Positions 23,140 through 35,450 of a stretch of 64,000 bases of DNA are shown piece after piece (position 1 is the stretch's first letter; each line of letters starts with the position of its first letter). Source of the DNA: Haematococcus lacustris (Eukaryota > Chlorophyta > Chlorophyceae > Chlamydomonadales > Haematococcaceae); NCBI GenBank assembly GCA_030144725.1, contig JASKMD010000010.1, positions 4,151,045 to 4,215,044 of the forward strand. Direction: 5' to 3'. The notes below the pieces were generated by a model, which was not told the origin of the DNA, did not search any database, and saw nothing but the letters and a program-made list of their open reading frames with translations. Made by a program: the position numbers and the translations under genes.

Positions 23140-26100
23140 CTATGACACATGCCATTCACCTAGCGCCAGCGTCAGGCGCTGATGGCGCCACCCTGGTGCT
23201 ATGGGCGTGACCAGACCCTGCACCTGAAACAGGGAGGCCAGTGCAGACAGCAGACCCTGCAGGGTGGCCTCAGCCGGGGTGCCTGCCGCCAGCGCCTGCC
23301 AGGTCCACACCTGCTCAGGCTGCAGCTTGGACAGAGCAACCCCCATGGCGCGCCGCTCCTCCTTCACAGTCATTTCCAATCTTGGCACAGTGTTTGTGAC
23401 GCCACCAGACAGTGCCAGGCACAGGTCTTGTGGCAGCATGGCTGTGAGTACCAGGGTCAGGCAGGACAGCAGCCGCTCAGCCTCTGGGGACATGCTGAGG
23501 GGAGCCTGACGCTGATCGCGTAGCAAGAGCCTGTAGCTGCCTTGAAGCCTTCGGTTGAGCATGATCTTCAAGAGTAAGGGTACGGCTGCTGAGGCTGGGG
23601 TGGCGATGCACATCAGCTCGCAGACCCCTGCCAGCAGCTGCTTGCACCAGCCCTCCACCAGGCTGTTGCCGCAGGGCAGCCAAGAGGCAGGCTGGGCAGC
23701 CAAGCCAGCAGGGCCCACCACACTGGGTGTGGCCAGGACCTCGATGACATGCCCAAACAAGGCCAGCAGAGTTCTGTAGCCGTCCACAAGGCCTTGTACA
23801 AGGTTGCCGTCATTCCAGAATGGCCACCTCCACACCATGTCTTGATGCCGCATCACCATCTGCAACAGGCATGCCAGGAGTAACAGTCACCTCACAAGAG
23901 CTTTACACCAGCTCAGCAGTCATAGCAGCAGTCTGGTGCATGTGCAGTGTGCCATAATGCACCAACCTGTCACTTGGCCTCTCACCTGCAGCGTGTTCTC
24001 CATACCCAGCACCAGGTCCAGGGCCAAGGGCGCCAGCTGAGGTGAGGATGGAGAGGGCAGAACAGCCACCCTGTCGGATGTAATGCGGTGAATGGAGTCG
24101 TCATCCATTCGGAAAGGTCCTATCGGGGGCTCGTTCACGCCATCTTGCGCAAGGACCAGGCTCCATAAGTGGGTTACTTGGAAGAACACAACACTGATTA
24201 TCTGTTCCATCTCCGGCAAGCGCTGCACCGTTGCGGGAAGCCAGCACGGCTTTGAGTCGGTGTGTGGCACTTTTGTGTTGTCTTCCACGTAGGGGAGCAA
24301 CCACACCATGGTGTGGTGTGCAAGCGCTCCAGCGGTGGCGACGCGCAAGCCGGCGCGCAACACAGCCGGCCGGCGCCTCCAGTCTGGCATGAGCTCCGTC
24401 AACTTCACGATGGCACGGTACAGCGAACCGTACATGGCTGAGAGGCTGGTGAGGAAGAACATCGGCATTATTTCAACGATGTCCATGCTCTCAGCAACGA
24501 TGCCTATTGTCGCTGAAAGCTGTACTGCCACAACAGCAGCTTGAAATGCCGGAAGGAAGCGGGCAAGCAAGCTTAGGATGTCGGACACTAGCGGCGGCAC
24601 GCTGACTGTCGCTGCGGAATGGCGAGAGGCGGCAACCCTAGCACTGGTGAGGCTTGCTGCCCTGGCTGCGTCCTTCAGGGTTTGTGTCAGGCTGATGTAG
24701 GGCTGGGTCGCCACCGCTAATGTCAGTGCCCCAAAGTTGGAGACATCCAAAGCGAGCTCATCGAAGATACCTGGCCCTGCACCCGTGCGTCATTGACATG
24801 TTGCACTAAGACACATGGCAGTTGGTGGGGTCAACACATGTCATCATTATGCTTGTTTGCATACCGTCCTGCCACGCTATATACTTGCGAATATTAATGC
24901 GGCAAATGTAATAACAGTCGCCTTTTGCAATTGTACGACGTGCAGGAGATCAAGTGTTTCAGTTTAAATGAAATGATAAGAGGGTTCGGTCAAACACTCA
25001 TTATGGCAGTAAGATATGACATAATGGCAACCCTGCTTGACCCTGAGCCGGAGCGTGTGAGCACGTGACAGTGCGCTGGAACCTATTGACAGTCATACAT
25101 GACACAAGGTAAAGGGGGGTCCTTGTATAGTGTTTGCACCTTGCACCCTGTGCAGGGTCGACCCGTGCAAGGCGGCCTGTGCAACCCTTGGTTCTCAAGA
25201 GCTGCTCAGCGTTGGAATGCTCTTCTCAAGTGCTGTTTCCTAGCTGGCTTACCTTCTTCTTCTTCTTCTGGGCATGTGGAAATAGAAATCTTGACAACAA
25301 ACGCGTCCTCCTGGCGCGCAAACACATCAAACCATGCCTGGGCCAGGAGGACATAGCTCTTGGCACTCCTGTGACCAGCGCTCTGGGAAGAAAGCGCTAG
25401 GGCCAGGTAGCCATAGCTGTAGGCATCCAGTGCATGCAGCTTGTCACCAGCGCTCAGGGAAGCGCCAGACCGGACTGTGTCGCTGCTCTTTGCGTGGCCC
25501 CTGCTGCTGGCTGGGCCCCTGCTGCTCGGGTGGCATCTGCCGCTGCTGTTGCTGCCGGCTTTGGGGTCTATCTCCATCATGCTCGTGGCTAACTTTGTTC
25601 CCAGGTGCAGCAGGCAGCGCACAAACTGCACGCGCTGAGAATGTGCCTCAGGGTGGCCTGCTGCCTCCATCACTGTGTTTGCGGTGCTCAGCCCCAGCAG
25701 CAGCCCAGGCAGGGTGCCGTGCAGCCGGGCAAGAGCCAAGTCCTTGTCCAGGGGCTGCTCCGCACAATGCTGGGCCAAGCAGATGGCCAGGCGCAGGGTA
25801 AGCAGCAGGCAGGCGCTGCAGCGGTGGTAGCCAGGTGGCAGCTGGGTGGTGGTGGTGGTGGTGAAGGCGGTGGCTGCAGGGTCAGGGTGCTGAGGGTGAG
25901 GGCGGATGGGGAGTGACTGCAAGGCTGCCAGCACCAGCAGCATGGCGCGGTGCATGCTGTCCCACACACGCAGCAGAGGGTCACCCTGCATGGGCAGCAC
26001 ACCAGCCACAGCTGCAGGGAGGTGAGGGCAGGGAGATGATGAGTTGTCTAGCTTCAGTCCAAGGTCAAGCCAAAGCGTACCAGGGGCTTAGGCTGGTGAG

Positions 26101-27172
26101 TCTTCTGAGAATGGTCTCCTCATGAACCAACACAAGAGGCACACGCTACTTCAGACAGAGCGTCAGCAACAAGAAAGAAAGAAGCTCCTTCACACTGCGG
26201 TACAAAGATTCCTCAATCCCTATTGGTTGCTTGCTCAGTCATGGGGAGCAGTCAATGGTGTGAGGAGGGAGGGTAGATGTGCTGCGAAGGTTGGCTCTGA
26301 GAAGTTGCTGAATTGAAAAGTTGCTTATGCAAGGTGGCGCATGGGCTGCTCACTCTGGCCAACCAAAGGGGTGAATGATCCATATCTATTGGGAGCTGAA
26401 AGGAGCAGCAGAGGAGAGCCATGGCAATCTATCCTCTACGCTGGACTAGACAGCAAGCCTGCCAGGTGGCAGTCCAAGGTAACTCTCTAGTGCATGGCAG
26501 CTTGCAACAGGTAAGCATCTGCATTGGTCGCCTTCCCTTCCAGCTGCAAGCAACAAGGAGTAAGCAGCAAGAGGAGGGAGCAGCGGCAGAGCTCACCTCC
26601 CGGCTGTTGTCATCATCCAGGGCTGTGACAAAGGACAGCAGCTGGCTGCCTGGCACTGACCACTGGCCTTCACTAAGCTGCTTAGCCAGTGCTTCACTGG
26701 GAGGAGGCAGCTTGAGGGCATGTGATTCTGACCAGGGCATCAAACGGCAAAGCTGGGCTGATCTGACGTCATGTAGTCCCAGCACCACATCCAGCACCTC
26801 CTGATCTGTCAGCAGCAGAGTGCACAGCTCCCCGGCTGCAATGCTGCCAGAGGCTGAGGGTATAGGTGAAGGAGCAGCTGGAGGCACATTGTGGGAAGCA
26901 GGGCCAGCGAAGGCAGTTTGGGCGCCTGTAGCCCCATTGTGGGCAGGATGGCCAGAGGAAGAAGGCTGGGCACCCGTGGCCTGAGGTAGCCTGAGTCTCG
27001 CATGCAGCAGCTGGCAGGCGGCCTCCAGGCGTCGTGTATAAGCGCCTGCAGCTTAAGTGTCAGGTGACATTCTCGTATTGCTTGTGCACATCAAGCGGGA
27101 GATGCGGCACACACCAGGCTGTTCTTGAGATGTGTAGGCTAGCCCCGCGAGCTGCAGCACGGCGTCTTTCAT
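23140..27172 (-). CDS. MKDAV-family copy 1, 5 exons, unknown function
   Basis: Exons (minus): 27172-27115, 27045-26597, 25985-25253, 24776-23986, 23859-23140. All are phase-consistent, giving 916 residues. No known domain was recognised. It has the family blocks: MKDAVLQLAG (1-10), ELCTLLLTDQEVLDVVLGL in exon 2, GDPLLRVWDSMHRA opening exon 3, LALDLVLGMENTLQ closing exon 4, and QDMVWRWPFWND, MSPEAERLLSCL and KLQPEQVWTWQ in exon 5. Leu/Ala-rich amphipathic stretches suggest an all-helical fold; no signal peptide or clear membrane helix is visible. Exon 3 ends with a run of Glu codons unique to this copy. It is the only copy on the minus strand. Exon 5 belongs to the type with GNLVQGLVDGYRTLLALFGH. 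The exon 2 splice gives GAYTRRLEAAC where other copies have DGYVRRLEAAC. Confidence 0.75.
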
Positions 27173-27180
27173 CTCCGCAT
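27169..27180 (-). promoter_or_regulatory. Mini-uORF overlapping start of copy 1
   Basis: ATG CGG AGA TGA, with the terminal TGA overlapping the predicted start ATG at 27172. It is conserved in all six copies. Confidence 0.55.
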
Positions 27181-27296
27181 CATCCGCTGTATGTGGGCAT
27201 GCTGGAGCAACTGTCGACTAGCAAACATAATTTTGTCTGTAGCTCTGTGCATGTTAGGGTTGTATTGCACCGCTTTATGGTAGTGAGGGTCGATTA

Positions 27297-27580
27297 TGTT
27301 GCATGAGCCAGCTGCCCTCCCACTTACAATAGCTGAGGTCCATGTCATGCTGTTGGAACAACCTAGAGGCTGCTGCCACATGCATATTAGCGACAGCACT
27401 AATTGGAGACTGCAGCCTGTCTCGTTTGCATCATTTACCTGTGGGGCTGGTGGGTGTAGGGCTGGTGGGTCTGTGCAACATGCTACCCCACACACTTGCA
27501 CCCTTCCACGCTGCCTCTCCCCAAGGTAGCTAGGTACGCTGCCACTCCACGCTGCCACTCCCTGATTTAAAGGATCCATA
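27297..27580 (-). repeat. Upstream element E of copy 1
   Basis: In gene orientation it reads GGGAGTGGCAGCGTGG, repeated, then GAAGGGTGCAAGTGTGTG, a block with CTGCAGTCTCCAA, and GGCAGCAGCCTCTAGGTTGT before GACATGGACCTCAGCTA. The same element lies upstream of copies 3, 5 and 6, and its last part lies in intron 3 of copy 2 (about 35690-35790). Confidence 0.75.
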
Positions 27581-27589
27581 ATGACGTTG

Positions 27590-28089
27590 NNNNNNNNNNN
27601 NNNNNNNNNNNNNNNNNNNNNNNNNNNNNNNNNNNNNNNNNNNNNNNNNNNNNNNNNNNNNNNNNNNNNNNNNNNNNNNNNNNNNNNNNNNNNNNNNNNN
27701 NNNNNNNNNNNNNNNNNNNNNNNNNNNNNNNNNNNNNNNNNNNNNNNNNNNNNNNNNNNNNNNNNNNNNNNNNNNNNNNNNNNNNNNNNNNNNNNNNNNN
27801 NNNNNNNNNNNNNNNNNNNNNNNNNNNNNNNNNNNNNNNNNNNNNNNNNNNNNNNNNNNNNNNNNNNNNNNNNNNNNNNNNNNNNNNNNNNNNNNNNNNN
27901 NNNNNNNNNNNNNNNNNNNNNNNNNNNNNNNNNNNNNNNNNNNNNNNNNNNNNNNNNNNNNNNNNNNNNNNNNNNNNNNNNNNNNNNNNNNNNNNNNNNN
28001 NNNNNNNNNNNNNNNNNNNNNNNNNNNNNNNNNNNNNNNNNNNNNNNNNNNNNNNNNNNNNNNNNNNNNNNNNNNNNNNNNNNNNNNNN
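27590..28089. other. Assembly gap, exactly 500 N
   Basis: The round length suggests a scaffold gap of unknown true size. It falls between element E of copy 1 and the 5' part of the coiled-coil gene, so unseen exons or further family copies may be missing here. Confidence 0.95.
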
Positions 28090-31000
28090 TCCAGGAGCGG
28101 CAGCGGCACCAGCAGCCGCAGAGTCAGCTGGGGCGGCAGCGAGCAGATCAGGGCGGCGAGGGAGGCCAGCTTCGTGCACCAAGTGAGGGGGCTGGGAAAG
28201 GGTGGGAGGGGTGGGAGGGGTGGGAGGGACCAAGCGAGGGGGTGGGGGGGGCAGGGGGGTGGGGGGGTGGGAGGAGGAGAGGGCCAGGGGTTAGGGGGTA
28301 GGGGTTGGTTGGGGTCGGTTGGGGCTTGCTGGCTATTGGCAGGGTAGGGCAGGGGGGTTTGTTCTGTCAACAGCTCTTTGTGATGTCTCACTCCGTAACC
28401 CTCCCACCTGTCTTCCGCCCTCCCTCCATACTCCCCTCCACCTGCCCCCCCACCTGCCCCTCCACCTCGCCCTTGCAGGCCACCCAGCTCAGCGCATGTG
28501 TGGAGCAGCTGCAGCAGTTGTACCACACCCAGCTGCTGGGCTGCACCGCCTCCAACCCCTCCTCCCCCCTCTTCACCTCCCCCAACCCCCACCCCTACCA
28601 CCCCTACCACCCTTTTCCAGCAGACCACACCGACTACCAACCCTCACCCCCCCAGCCTGCGGCCCCCCACCCCCCCCACCCACATCAGCAGGCCCATGCG
28701 CATGGGGGCCATGGGGCTGTGGGCAGCGGGACGACGCCACGCAGTCCCAGGGATCGGCATGTGACGGGTGGGGCGGTTGCACTGCTGACTCAGCCTGCAG
28801 CGGTTGAGGAGGTTGAGGTGGTTGGGGTGCCTGTGTGGTGGCAGCCAGCGCTGGAGGCAGCGGTGCAAGGCGGGGATGGTGCGGTCAGCAGGGGCTGCGC
28901 AGGGGCTGGGGGCAGGGGGGCAGGGGGGCTGGGCAAGGAGGCAAATCACAGCGGGATGCAGAACAAAGGCCAGGGGCAGGAGGGGCAGGAGGGGCAGGGG
29001 CAGGGGCAGGGGCAGGGGCAGGGGCAGGGGCAGGGGCAGCTGCCCCACTCTGCCACTCAGCCCTCTACATCAGACCTTCTGGCCACCACCCAGCATAGGT
29101 CCCCAGATAGCAGGCCCCCCCCATCCCCCGCTGCTGCCAGCGCTGACGCCTGGGGCAGCCCCCTCCCCCCCCCTTCCCCCCCCTCTGGCCCCTCAGAGTC
29201 CAGCCACCCCACACTGCCCCTCCTCAACAGCCCTGGCAGCCAGCTCTCCACCCCCCTCGTCCCCCCCACCAAGCCCCCCCGCCCCCCCCCGCCCTCCTCC
29301 CCCTCCTCCTCCACCCCCTCCCTGCTGCTGCCGGGCCCCTCCCGCACCATGCAAGCCGTGGCGGCCCATGTGCGCCGCCAGCATGCAGACCTGCTCGCCA
29401 TGCACCCTGAGGCGGAGGTGGTGCTCCGGGCTGCCTTGGAGGCCTGTGCTGAGCTGCAGGCTGCGCAGGACTGCAGCCTGCTGAGCGCCGCCCTACGCAG
29501 CACCACCCCAGGCCTCTCCCCTCAGGCAAGCCGGCGGGCACGGCGCACACGCATGGGCACGCATGGGGGAGCTGGCGAGAAGCTGGGGGGGGAGGGGGGG
29601 GGAGGGCAGGGCGAAGGGCTGCCAGGGCAGCTTGGGGGGGAGGGGGCGGGAGAGAGGGCGGGAGGGGTTCAAGGGGAGGGGAGGGAGCGAGCGGAGGAAG
29701 GTGGGGGAGGAGGGGAGGGGGAGGAAGGTGGGGTCCAACGCCCGGGGGGGCCTCACAGCCACAGCACATGGAGGGTGGACCTGAAGTCCGGGGAAAGGCA
29801 CGGGAAGAAGCATGGGAAGAAGCGGTCAGGCAAGCACAAGTCAAAGTCAGCAGGGGGGGCAAAGCTGGAGGGGGAAGAAGAGTGCAGGCAGGTGAGCAAG
29901 GACCTCCCTCCTGACCCCCGGGGTGTGCTCTCTGTCCAGCAGCGCCTGGCTGACACTGCGGCGGTACAAACCGACTTACCAGACAAGGAGGGAGAGGCAG
30001 GTGGTCATGTAGTGGCTGGTGCAGTGAGCCAGTCAGGGGTTAGGGGTGCTGGGGGTCAGGCAGGAGCAGGCCACCTGGCAGCGGCAGGTGATGCGGCAGG
30101 GTCACAGGCCTGTGAGGGTGCTGGGGTCCAGCTCAAGGCAGGTGGTGGAGCAGGGGCAGGGGCAGAGGCTGGTGGCGGGGCCAGGGTTGCAGAGCTCAGT
30201 CAAGGCAGCGGGGCAGGGGCAGGGGCAGGGGCAGGGGCAGGGGCATCAGGGGTGTCGTCACCTCCTGAGCCCCCCACCTCAGTCCCTACCGTCCCCTTGG
30301 CTGACGACCTCACCCCCCACACCGCCCTCAGCCCAACAAGCCTGGACCACGACCAGCAGGACGCAGCCGCTCACGCCCCCTCCGCCGACAGCCTTGCCCA
30401 GCCCTCCACCTTGAACAGGGCAAGCCAGGACGACGACCAGCAAGTGCACTTAGACGCTGAGCCCAGCAGCGACCAGCCCCTGCCCGCCGACCACAGCTCC
30501 GGCCCCGACCCCGACCTGCTGGCCCAGCTGGCCGTGGCCTCCCCCCTGGACGACCTGCTGGCAGAGCCCTCAGAGTGGGCCTGGCTGGGGGACGGGCCCC
30601 AGCCCCTCACAGCTCTGGGGGCGGTGGGGCACCCTCTGACACCCACCCCTGACTCACTGGCAGAAGAGCAGCAGGCGGGTGCAGGGGCGGCGGAGATGGA
30701 GGAGGATGATGCAAGCGGGCTGGCAGCTGTGGGTGGTGCCGCTGATGGTGGTGGTGCTCCTGAGCCTGAGGTGGAGCCAAGCAACCCTGCAGATCATAGT
30801 AGCCTGGCCCTGGCCCCTGGGGGGGAGGCAGCAGCAGCAGCAGCAGCAGCAGCAGCGCAGCGGTGGTGTGGGGGAGCATGGCGGGCGGTTGCCGGCGGTT
30901 GCAGTGTTTGACAACATGTCAGTTAGTAGCAGCAGCAGTGGCAGCAGTGGTGGCAGTGGCAGTGGCAGCAGTGGCAGTGGTAGCAGCCGTGGCAGCGAGG

Positions 31001-31183
31001 GTAGCAGCAGTGAGTACAGTGGAGGGTCGGAGGGGGCGGGAGGCGAGGAGGAGGAGGGGGAGGAGAGGGAGGAGCCACGCAAGACCACGCTGCAGCCAGA
31101 GGACTATGCGGCAGGTATGCGCACCGCAGGTAGGCCCTGCAGCTCCTGTACAGCTGCTGCTGTTGCTGCTGCTGCTGCATCCA

Positions 31184-31241
<58 letters not shown>

Positions 31242-32989
31242 CCTCCACCTGCTGCTGCTGTGCTTGTCTGGCTGAGTGGGTTCAGAGGTAGCTGAGCTGC
31301 GCTCCATAGCCGCCAGGCATGCGGAGCACGCTGCCGCGCTGTCAGAGCTGGTGACCAGGCTGGCAGTGCAGCATGCCAGTGCAGAGGAGAGGGCGGACGA
31401 CCTGGACCATCAGGTGGCCCTGGCGTATAAGCAGGTAGGAGGATGAGGAGGGCGGGGTCAGGGCTCAGGCTCAGGGTCAGGGCTCAGGGCTCAGGGGCGG
31501 GCGGCCGCAGCTTGACAGTGTCAACAGGTCAAGAGGATGAGGAGGGCGTAAGAGGTGGGAGGATGAGGAGGGCGGGGCAGGGTTAGGGGTCAGGGGTCAG
31601 GGCTCAGGGCTCAGGGCTCAGGGCTCAGGGGCGGCCGCAGCTTGACAGTGTCAACATGTCAAGAGGATGAGGAGGGCGGATGAGGAGGGCGGGGCGGGGT
31701 TAGGGGTCAGGGGTCAGGGGTGGGTCAGGGGTTGGGTTGGGCAAGCCAACCACCGCTCGACAGGTCAGCGGGTCAACAGTGTTAGCTCTAACAGCGCCCA
31801 GTGCTAAGAGGCACAGCTGCTTTGCAACTTGTGTGCCATTCATGGCTGTGAGGAGGTAGAGGGCACTAAAATAGTGCATTTGCAGTCATGACGCTGGCGG
31901 TGTGAAGTTCGCCTGCTGCCTGCTGGTGACATGCGGGTGATGTTGATTGCTGCTGATGTGCAGTCTTGCCGTCAATGTTAGTTAGTCACATGGTATGCCA
32001 CATGGTATGCCACAGGGCAAGCTTGGCTCACTCGCCCCAGCCCACCTACTTCATGCCAAGCGCCTCACCCCTCCCTAGCCCCTCCCTAGCCCCTCCCCTC
32101 CCAAGCCCCACCCCGACACCAGCCCTCACCCTCCTGGTGTGCTGCCTGGCGCTGCCCCAGGTGGCTGCCCTACAGCACGAAGTGGACAACCTGACCCGGC
32201 TGCTGGTGGATGTCAAAGTGGCGTTTGCAGAGAAGGACAGTGAGGTGAGTGGGGTGACCAGCTGGCAAGGGGTGGGAAAGGCCCCTTAGTAGTTTGGCTT
32301 AGTGACGTCAGTTATCATCAAGGGAAGGGATGGGGAAAGGTTGGGCCTAGTAACGAGGGCGCCTGGAAACCAGAGTAGACTAGAATAAAGAGGTCGCATA
32401 CCACCAGGAGCGGGAATTGTTCATGCTGCACATCAGCGAACGCCCTGAGTTATGATGGCCTTCATACCCTCACACCCATATCCTTTGAGAGGGGTCCAGG
32501 CCCTCACCCCACCTTGTGGGACCCTCACCCCACCTTGTGTGACCCTCACCCCACCTTGTGTGACCCTCACCCCACCCCACCCCACCCCACCCCACCCCTG
32601 GCTCAGGTTATGCGCCTGGCCCAGCGCCTGAAGCGCAGCCTGCTAGCAGAGCACAGCACACGCGACGAGGTGGAAAACCTGCGGCGCCGCCTGGCCGCCC
32701 TGACACCAGACCAAGTGCGCCCCTGCCTACCTGACCCTGCCCGCCTCACTCTGATTCACCCTGCTTGCCTGACCCTGCCTTCCAAACCCTGCTTGCCTCA
32801 CCCTGGCTGCCTTTTCCAGGGGTTGGTCACATGCATGGCTGTGCTGCCCTGCTGCCTGCTGGCTGCTCACAGGCAGTGCTTGATGCAGAATTCGGCATTT
32901 CCAAGCAGCTTGCAGCGGAGGGCCTGGACGACAGCCTCCTCCTCACCTCTCAGTCACACAATACAGCTAACGGTGGCGCCCATGCTGCC

Positions 32990-33033
<44 letters not shown>

Positions 33034-33172
33034 TGCCGCTCCTATTGGCCCTCCCAGCCTGCAGCGGGGTGGGTCCCTGCGGTTGCTGGGCGTCAGCACC
33101 GCCTCCAAACGCATCACCTCCGACAACATGGCGCCAGCTACAGGGCAGGGCGTGCCGCCCACATTGACGTGA
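28090..33172 (+). CDS. Coiled-coil protein, 5' end lost in gap, unknown function
   Basis: Predicted exons: start in gap to 28182, 28479 to about 30860, about 30890-31114, 31286-31434, 32161-32244, 32607-32714, 32873-33172. The first visible exon ends EQIRAAREASFVHQ and splices in phase to ATQLSACVEQLQQLYHTQLLG, a heptad-like helix. The long second exon is mostly Pro/Ser/Gly-rich, with one helical block from MQAVAAHVRRQHADLLAMHP. Later short exons give continuous coiled coil: VAELRSIAARHAEHAAALSE, VAALQHEVDNLTRLLVDVKV, RLKRSLLAEHSTRDEVENLR. The protein ends PATGQGVPPTLT. A change of reading frame near the CAG run at 30830-30890 is unexplained: a tiny intron, an indel or an assembly error. Later splice phases agree. 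It may be a structural, centrosomal or transport scaffold, but no family was recognised. Confidence 0.65.
31150..31241. repeat. CTG microsatellite in coiled-coil gene intron
   Basis: Interrupted then near-perfect CTG repeats between the splice donor at 31115 and the next exon at 31286. Confidence 0.85.
31440..31740. repeat. GGTCAGGGCTCAG minisatellite in intron
   Basis: Two or three diverged copies of a block that joins GAGGATGAGGAGGGCGGGG to runs of GGGCTCA/GGGGTCA and CAGCTTGACAGTGTCAACA. All lie inside the 31435-32160 intron. Confidence 0.75.
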
Positions 33173-34135
33173 CCATGACCCTCATAGCAGACCACACCCT
33201 GCTAAATCGCTAGGTAGCCCATACAGCGCTCTTGCTCAGCCTGCTTTGCACAACGCATGTGAGTGTGACCAGTGTGACCGGATGTGTGACCAATGGTGGA
33301 GGAGCAGGGCGCGACAATAGGCAGGTTGAGCATTGTGTAGGCGCACTGCTCCTTCAGGAGCTGCAGGACTGCTTCCTACAGCTTTGGTGCGCGCTTGATG
33401 CCGCCAAGGGCCATCCTAGTCTAGGCTGCTGTCGACTCTAGTACCCGTCTTCTGCCCCTGCCAATGCATCTTCCCGTGCCCCACACCTCCCAGCAGCACT
33501 GTGCGCATGTTGATGGTTACACCAATGACAAGAGGGCTACTCTGGCGAAGCTGCGTGCGTTGAGGGTGGAGCTACCGCCCTGCAGCGAGGAGGTCGTTGC
33601 TCCTAGGTGGCCACCTCACTGCAGTGGCAGCATGCAATGATGATCAATGTCGGCTAGCTAGTCAGCGCCATGCTCTCGTGCAACCCAGGCGTTAGTCCGT
33701 GCAACCGAACAGGAACTGCAGCACATTAGAACACATTGCAGGGGTGACAGCAGGCCACGGCAGGAGCTGGATTACGGCATGAGCTGGATGATGATGATGA
33801 TAATGATGATGCCAATGGCGGTCATGATGCCAAAGGTTTACGCTGGTGACAGCTTGCACCAAGCCGTCAACCATGAGGCTTCCAGGCTGCCCTCCCCCTC
33901 CAAGGGCATGGGTGCATGCTGGGCTGGACGGCACATTGTCGCACCCGCGACATTGGAAGGTTTCGAACCACGAAAAATTGACTGGTTAGCAAAGTTTTAG
34001 AAGTCTTTCAAAATGATTTATACTCAGATGTACAACCAACTACTCAATGCAATCAAAGAAACCAGGTCGAAGGCGCCTGCACACCTGATGTTATACTGAT
34101 GAGCCTTGTCCCATTTACCAAACATGTAGCGGGAG
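33173..34135. other. Spacer between coiled-coil gene and copy 2
   Basis: The first about 700 bp (to about 33870) recur after the duplicated coiled-coil 3' end at 42029-42690, so they are part of that segmental duplication. It includes a GATGATGATGATAATGATGATG patch at about 33787. The 34000-34135 part is the 5' flank of copy 2. No gene was seen. Confidence 0.65.
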
Positions 34136-34147
34136 ATGCGGCGATGA
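34136..34147 (+). promoter_or_regulatory. Mini-uORF overlapping start of copy 2
   Basis: ATG CGG CGA TGA; the TGA shares bases with the predicted start ATG at 34144. Confidence 0.55.
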
Positions 34148-35418
34148 AAGACGCCGTGCTGCAGCTCGCGGGGCCAGCCTACTCATTGCAGGAGCAGCCT
34201 GGTGTGTGCCGCATCGCCCGCTTGTCGTGCACAAGCAATACGAAACTGCCACCTTGCACTTTAGCTGCAGACGACAATTGTTTTTTTCGACATTGACGCT
34301 GTTACCTCGCACTATCACTACAGACGGCTATGTGCGACGCCTGGAGGCCGCCTGCCAGCTGCTGCATGAGGGACTCAGGCCACCCCGGGCCACGGGTGCC
34401 CCGTCTGCCTCCTCTGGCTCTGCTGCCCACAATGTGCCTCCAGCTGCTTCGCCCATACCCTCTGCCGCGGGCAGCATCTCAGTTGGGGAGCTGTGTACAC
34501 TGCTGCTGACAGACCAGGAGCTGCTTGATGTGGTGCTGGCCCTCCATGACATCAGAGCAGCCCAGCTTTGCCACCTCTTATCCTGGCCAGGGTCACATGC
34601 GCTGAAGTTGCCTCCTCCCAGTGCAGCCCTGGCTAAGCAGCTCAGTCAAAGCCAGTGGTCAGTGCCAGGTAGTCAGCTGCTGTCCTTTGTGAGTGCCCTG
34701 GAGCGGGACCATGACGACAGCCTTCAGGTGAGCTTCACAATCAGCATCCAGGGCCCAGAGTGTTGGTGCTACCCTGGTGCAGTGCTAGACGGATAGACAA
34801 AGGAGCACCATGATGCCAAGCAGTAGGGAGCTGCACCGTCATTCGTTTTTGATATGTTGATGAGCCCATGCTGCCCCCTGAGAGGTCTTCCCAGCCGTAA
34901 CCCATGCTTTGCCTGACGAGACAACTGGCCCAGAAACACCTCCTCTTCTTCTCCTCACCTCCCTGCAGCTGTGCCTGGTGTGCTGCCCATGCAGGGTGAC
35001 CCCCTGCTGCGTGTGTGGGACAGCATGCACCGCGCCATGCTGCTGGTGCTGGCAGCCTTGCAGTCACTCCCCATCCGCCCTCACCCTCGGGACCCTGGCC
35101 CTGCAGCCACCACACCTACCTCCGCCACCACCCAGCTGCCACCTGGCTACTACCGCTGCAGCGCCTGCCTGCTGCTCAGCCTGCGCCTGGCCATCTGCTT
35201 GGCCCAGCACTGTGCAGCGCAGCCCCTGGGCATGGACTCAGCCCTTGCCCGGCTGCACAGCACCCTGCCTGGGCTGCTGTTGGGGCTCAGTACGTCAGTG
35301 ACGGTGATGCAGGCAGCAGGCCACCCTGAGGCACAGGCCCAGCGTGTGCAGTTTGTGCGCTGCCTGCTGCCCCTGGGAATAGAGGTAGCCACAAGCTTGG
35401 TGAAGACAGACCTCAAAG

Positions 35419-35450
<32 letters not shown>

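Noticed and set aside
28400..30860. Pro-rich antisense frames opposite the coiled-coil gene
   Set aside because: They lack splice-consistent motifs; the plus strand has coiled-coil exons with matching phases.
34971..35301. Cys-rich frames overlapping exon 3 of each family copy
   Set aside because: They recur as frame-shifted shadows of the conserved GDPLLRVWDSMHRA exon and end in stops at differing places.
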